This document shows, piece after piece, positions 5,610-5,613 of a stretch of 5,613 nucleotides of DNA; position 1 is the first letter of the stretch, and each line of letters opens with the position of its first letter. A program made the translations under genes and the position numbers. Source of the stretch: an uncultured Ruminococcus sp. (lineage in GTDB: Bacteria; Bacillota; Clostridia; Oscillospirales; Ruminococcaceae); assembly GCA_900551505.1 (NCBI GenBank), contig URWK01000096.1, positions 1 through 5,613 of the forward strand. Direction: 5' to 3'. The notes under the pieces were generated by a model that saw only the letters and a list, made by a program, of their open reading frames with translations, made no database searches and had not been told where the DNA came from.

Positions 5610-5613
5610 AGTT

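Overview
The window looks like chromosomal DNA of an AT-rich, low-GC Gram-positive Clostridia member, most likely Ruminococcus or a close relative in Oscillospiraceae. The reasons are a secreted protein ending in a textbook type I dockerin (the cellulosome plug-in module), AAAGG-type ribosome binding sites, sigma-A promoters with extended -10 boxes, hairpin-plus-T-run terminators, and a Clostridia-type variant of PRPP synthetase. The genus is an inference; no rRNA gene or other marker is present.

Layout. Positions 1-1640 (minus strand) hold a two-gene unit: family I inorganic pyrophosphatase (ppa), then after 38 bases PRPP synthetase (prs), whose 3' end runs off the left edge. A consensus promoter (TTGACA, 17 bases, TATACT) lies upstream of ppa. 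Positions 1793-2913 (minus) hold a single-gene unit with its own strong promoter and terminator, encoding a secreted dockerin protein whose main body I do not recognise. Positions 3051-4580 (minus) hold another single-gene unit, a membrane-anchored homologue of penicillin-binding protein 5 / DacF D-alanyl-D-alanine carboxypeptidases. Positions 4713-5591 (plus) hold a divergently transcribed metallophosphoesterase with a TTG start, followed by a run of 12 G and an imperfect hairpin with an 11-T run.

Function. ppa and prs fit together: PRPP-consuming phosphoribosyltransferases release pyrophosphate, which the pyrophosphatase removes. The other three genes are separate units and do not form an obvious pathway, although the dockerin protein and the PBP5 homologue both act outside the membrane.

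Most notable. Two intact, full-length genes encode proteins whose family active-site residues are replaced. The PBP5 homologue has Gln and Asn in place of the catalytic Ser and Lys of SxxK, and SGC in place of SGN, while KTG is kept. The metallophosphoesterase has GCHE in place of GNHE and GKFH in place of GHxH, which removes two ligands of the second metal but leaves the first metal site intact. Both look like maintained non-canonical or dead enzymes rather than decaying genes.
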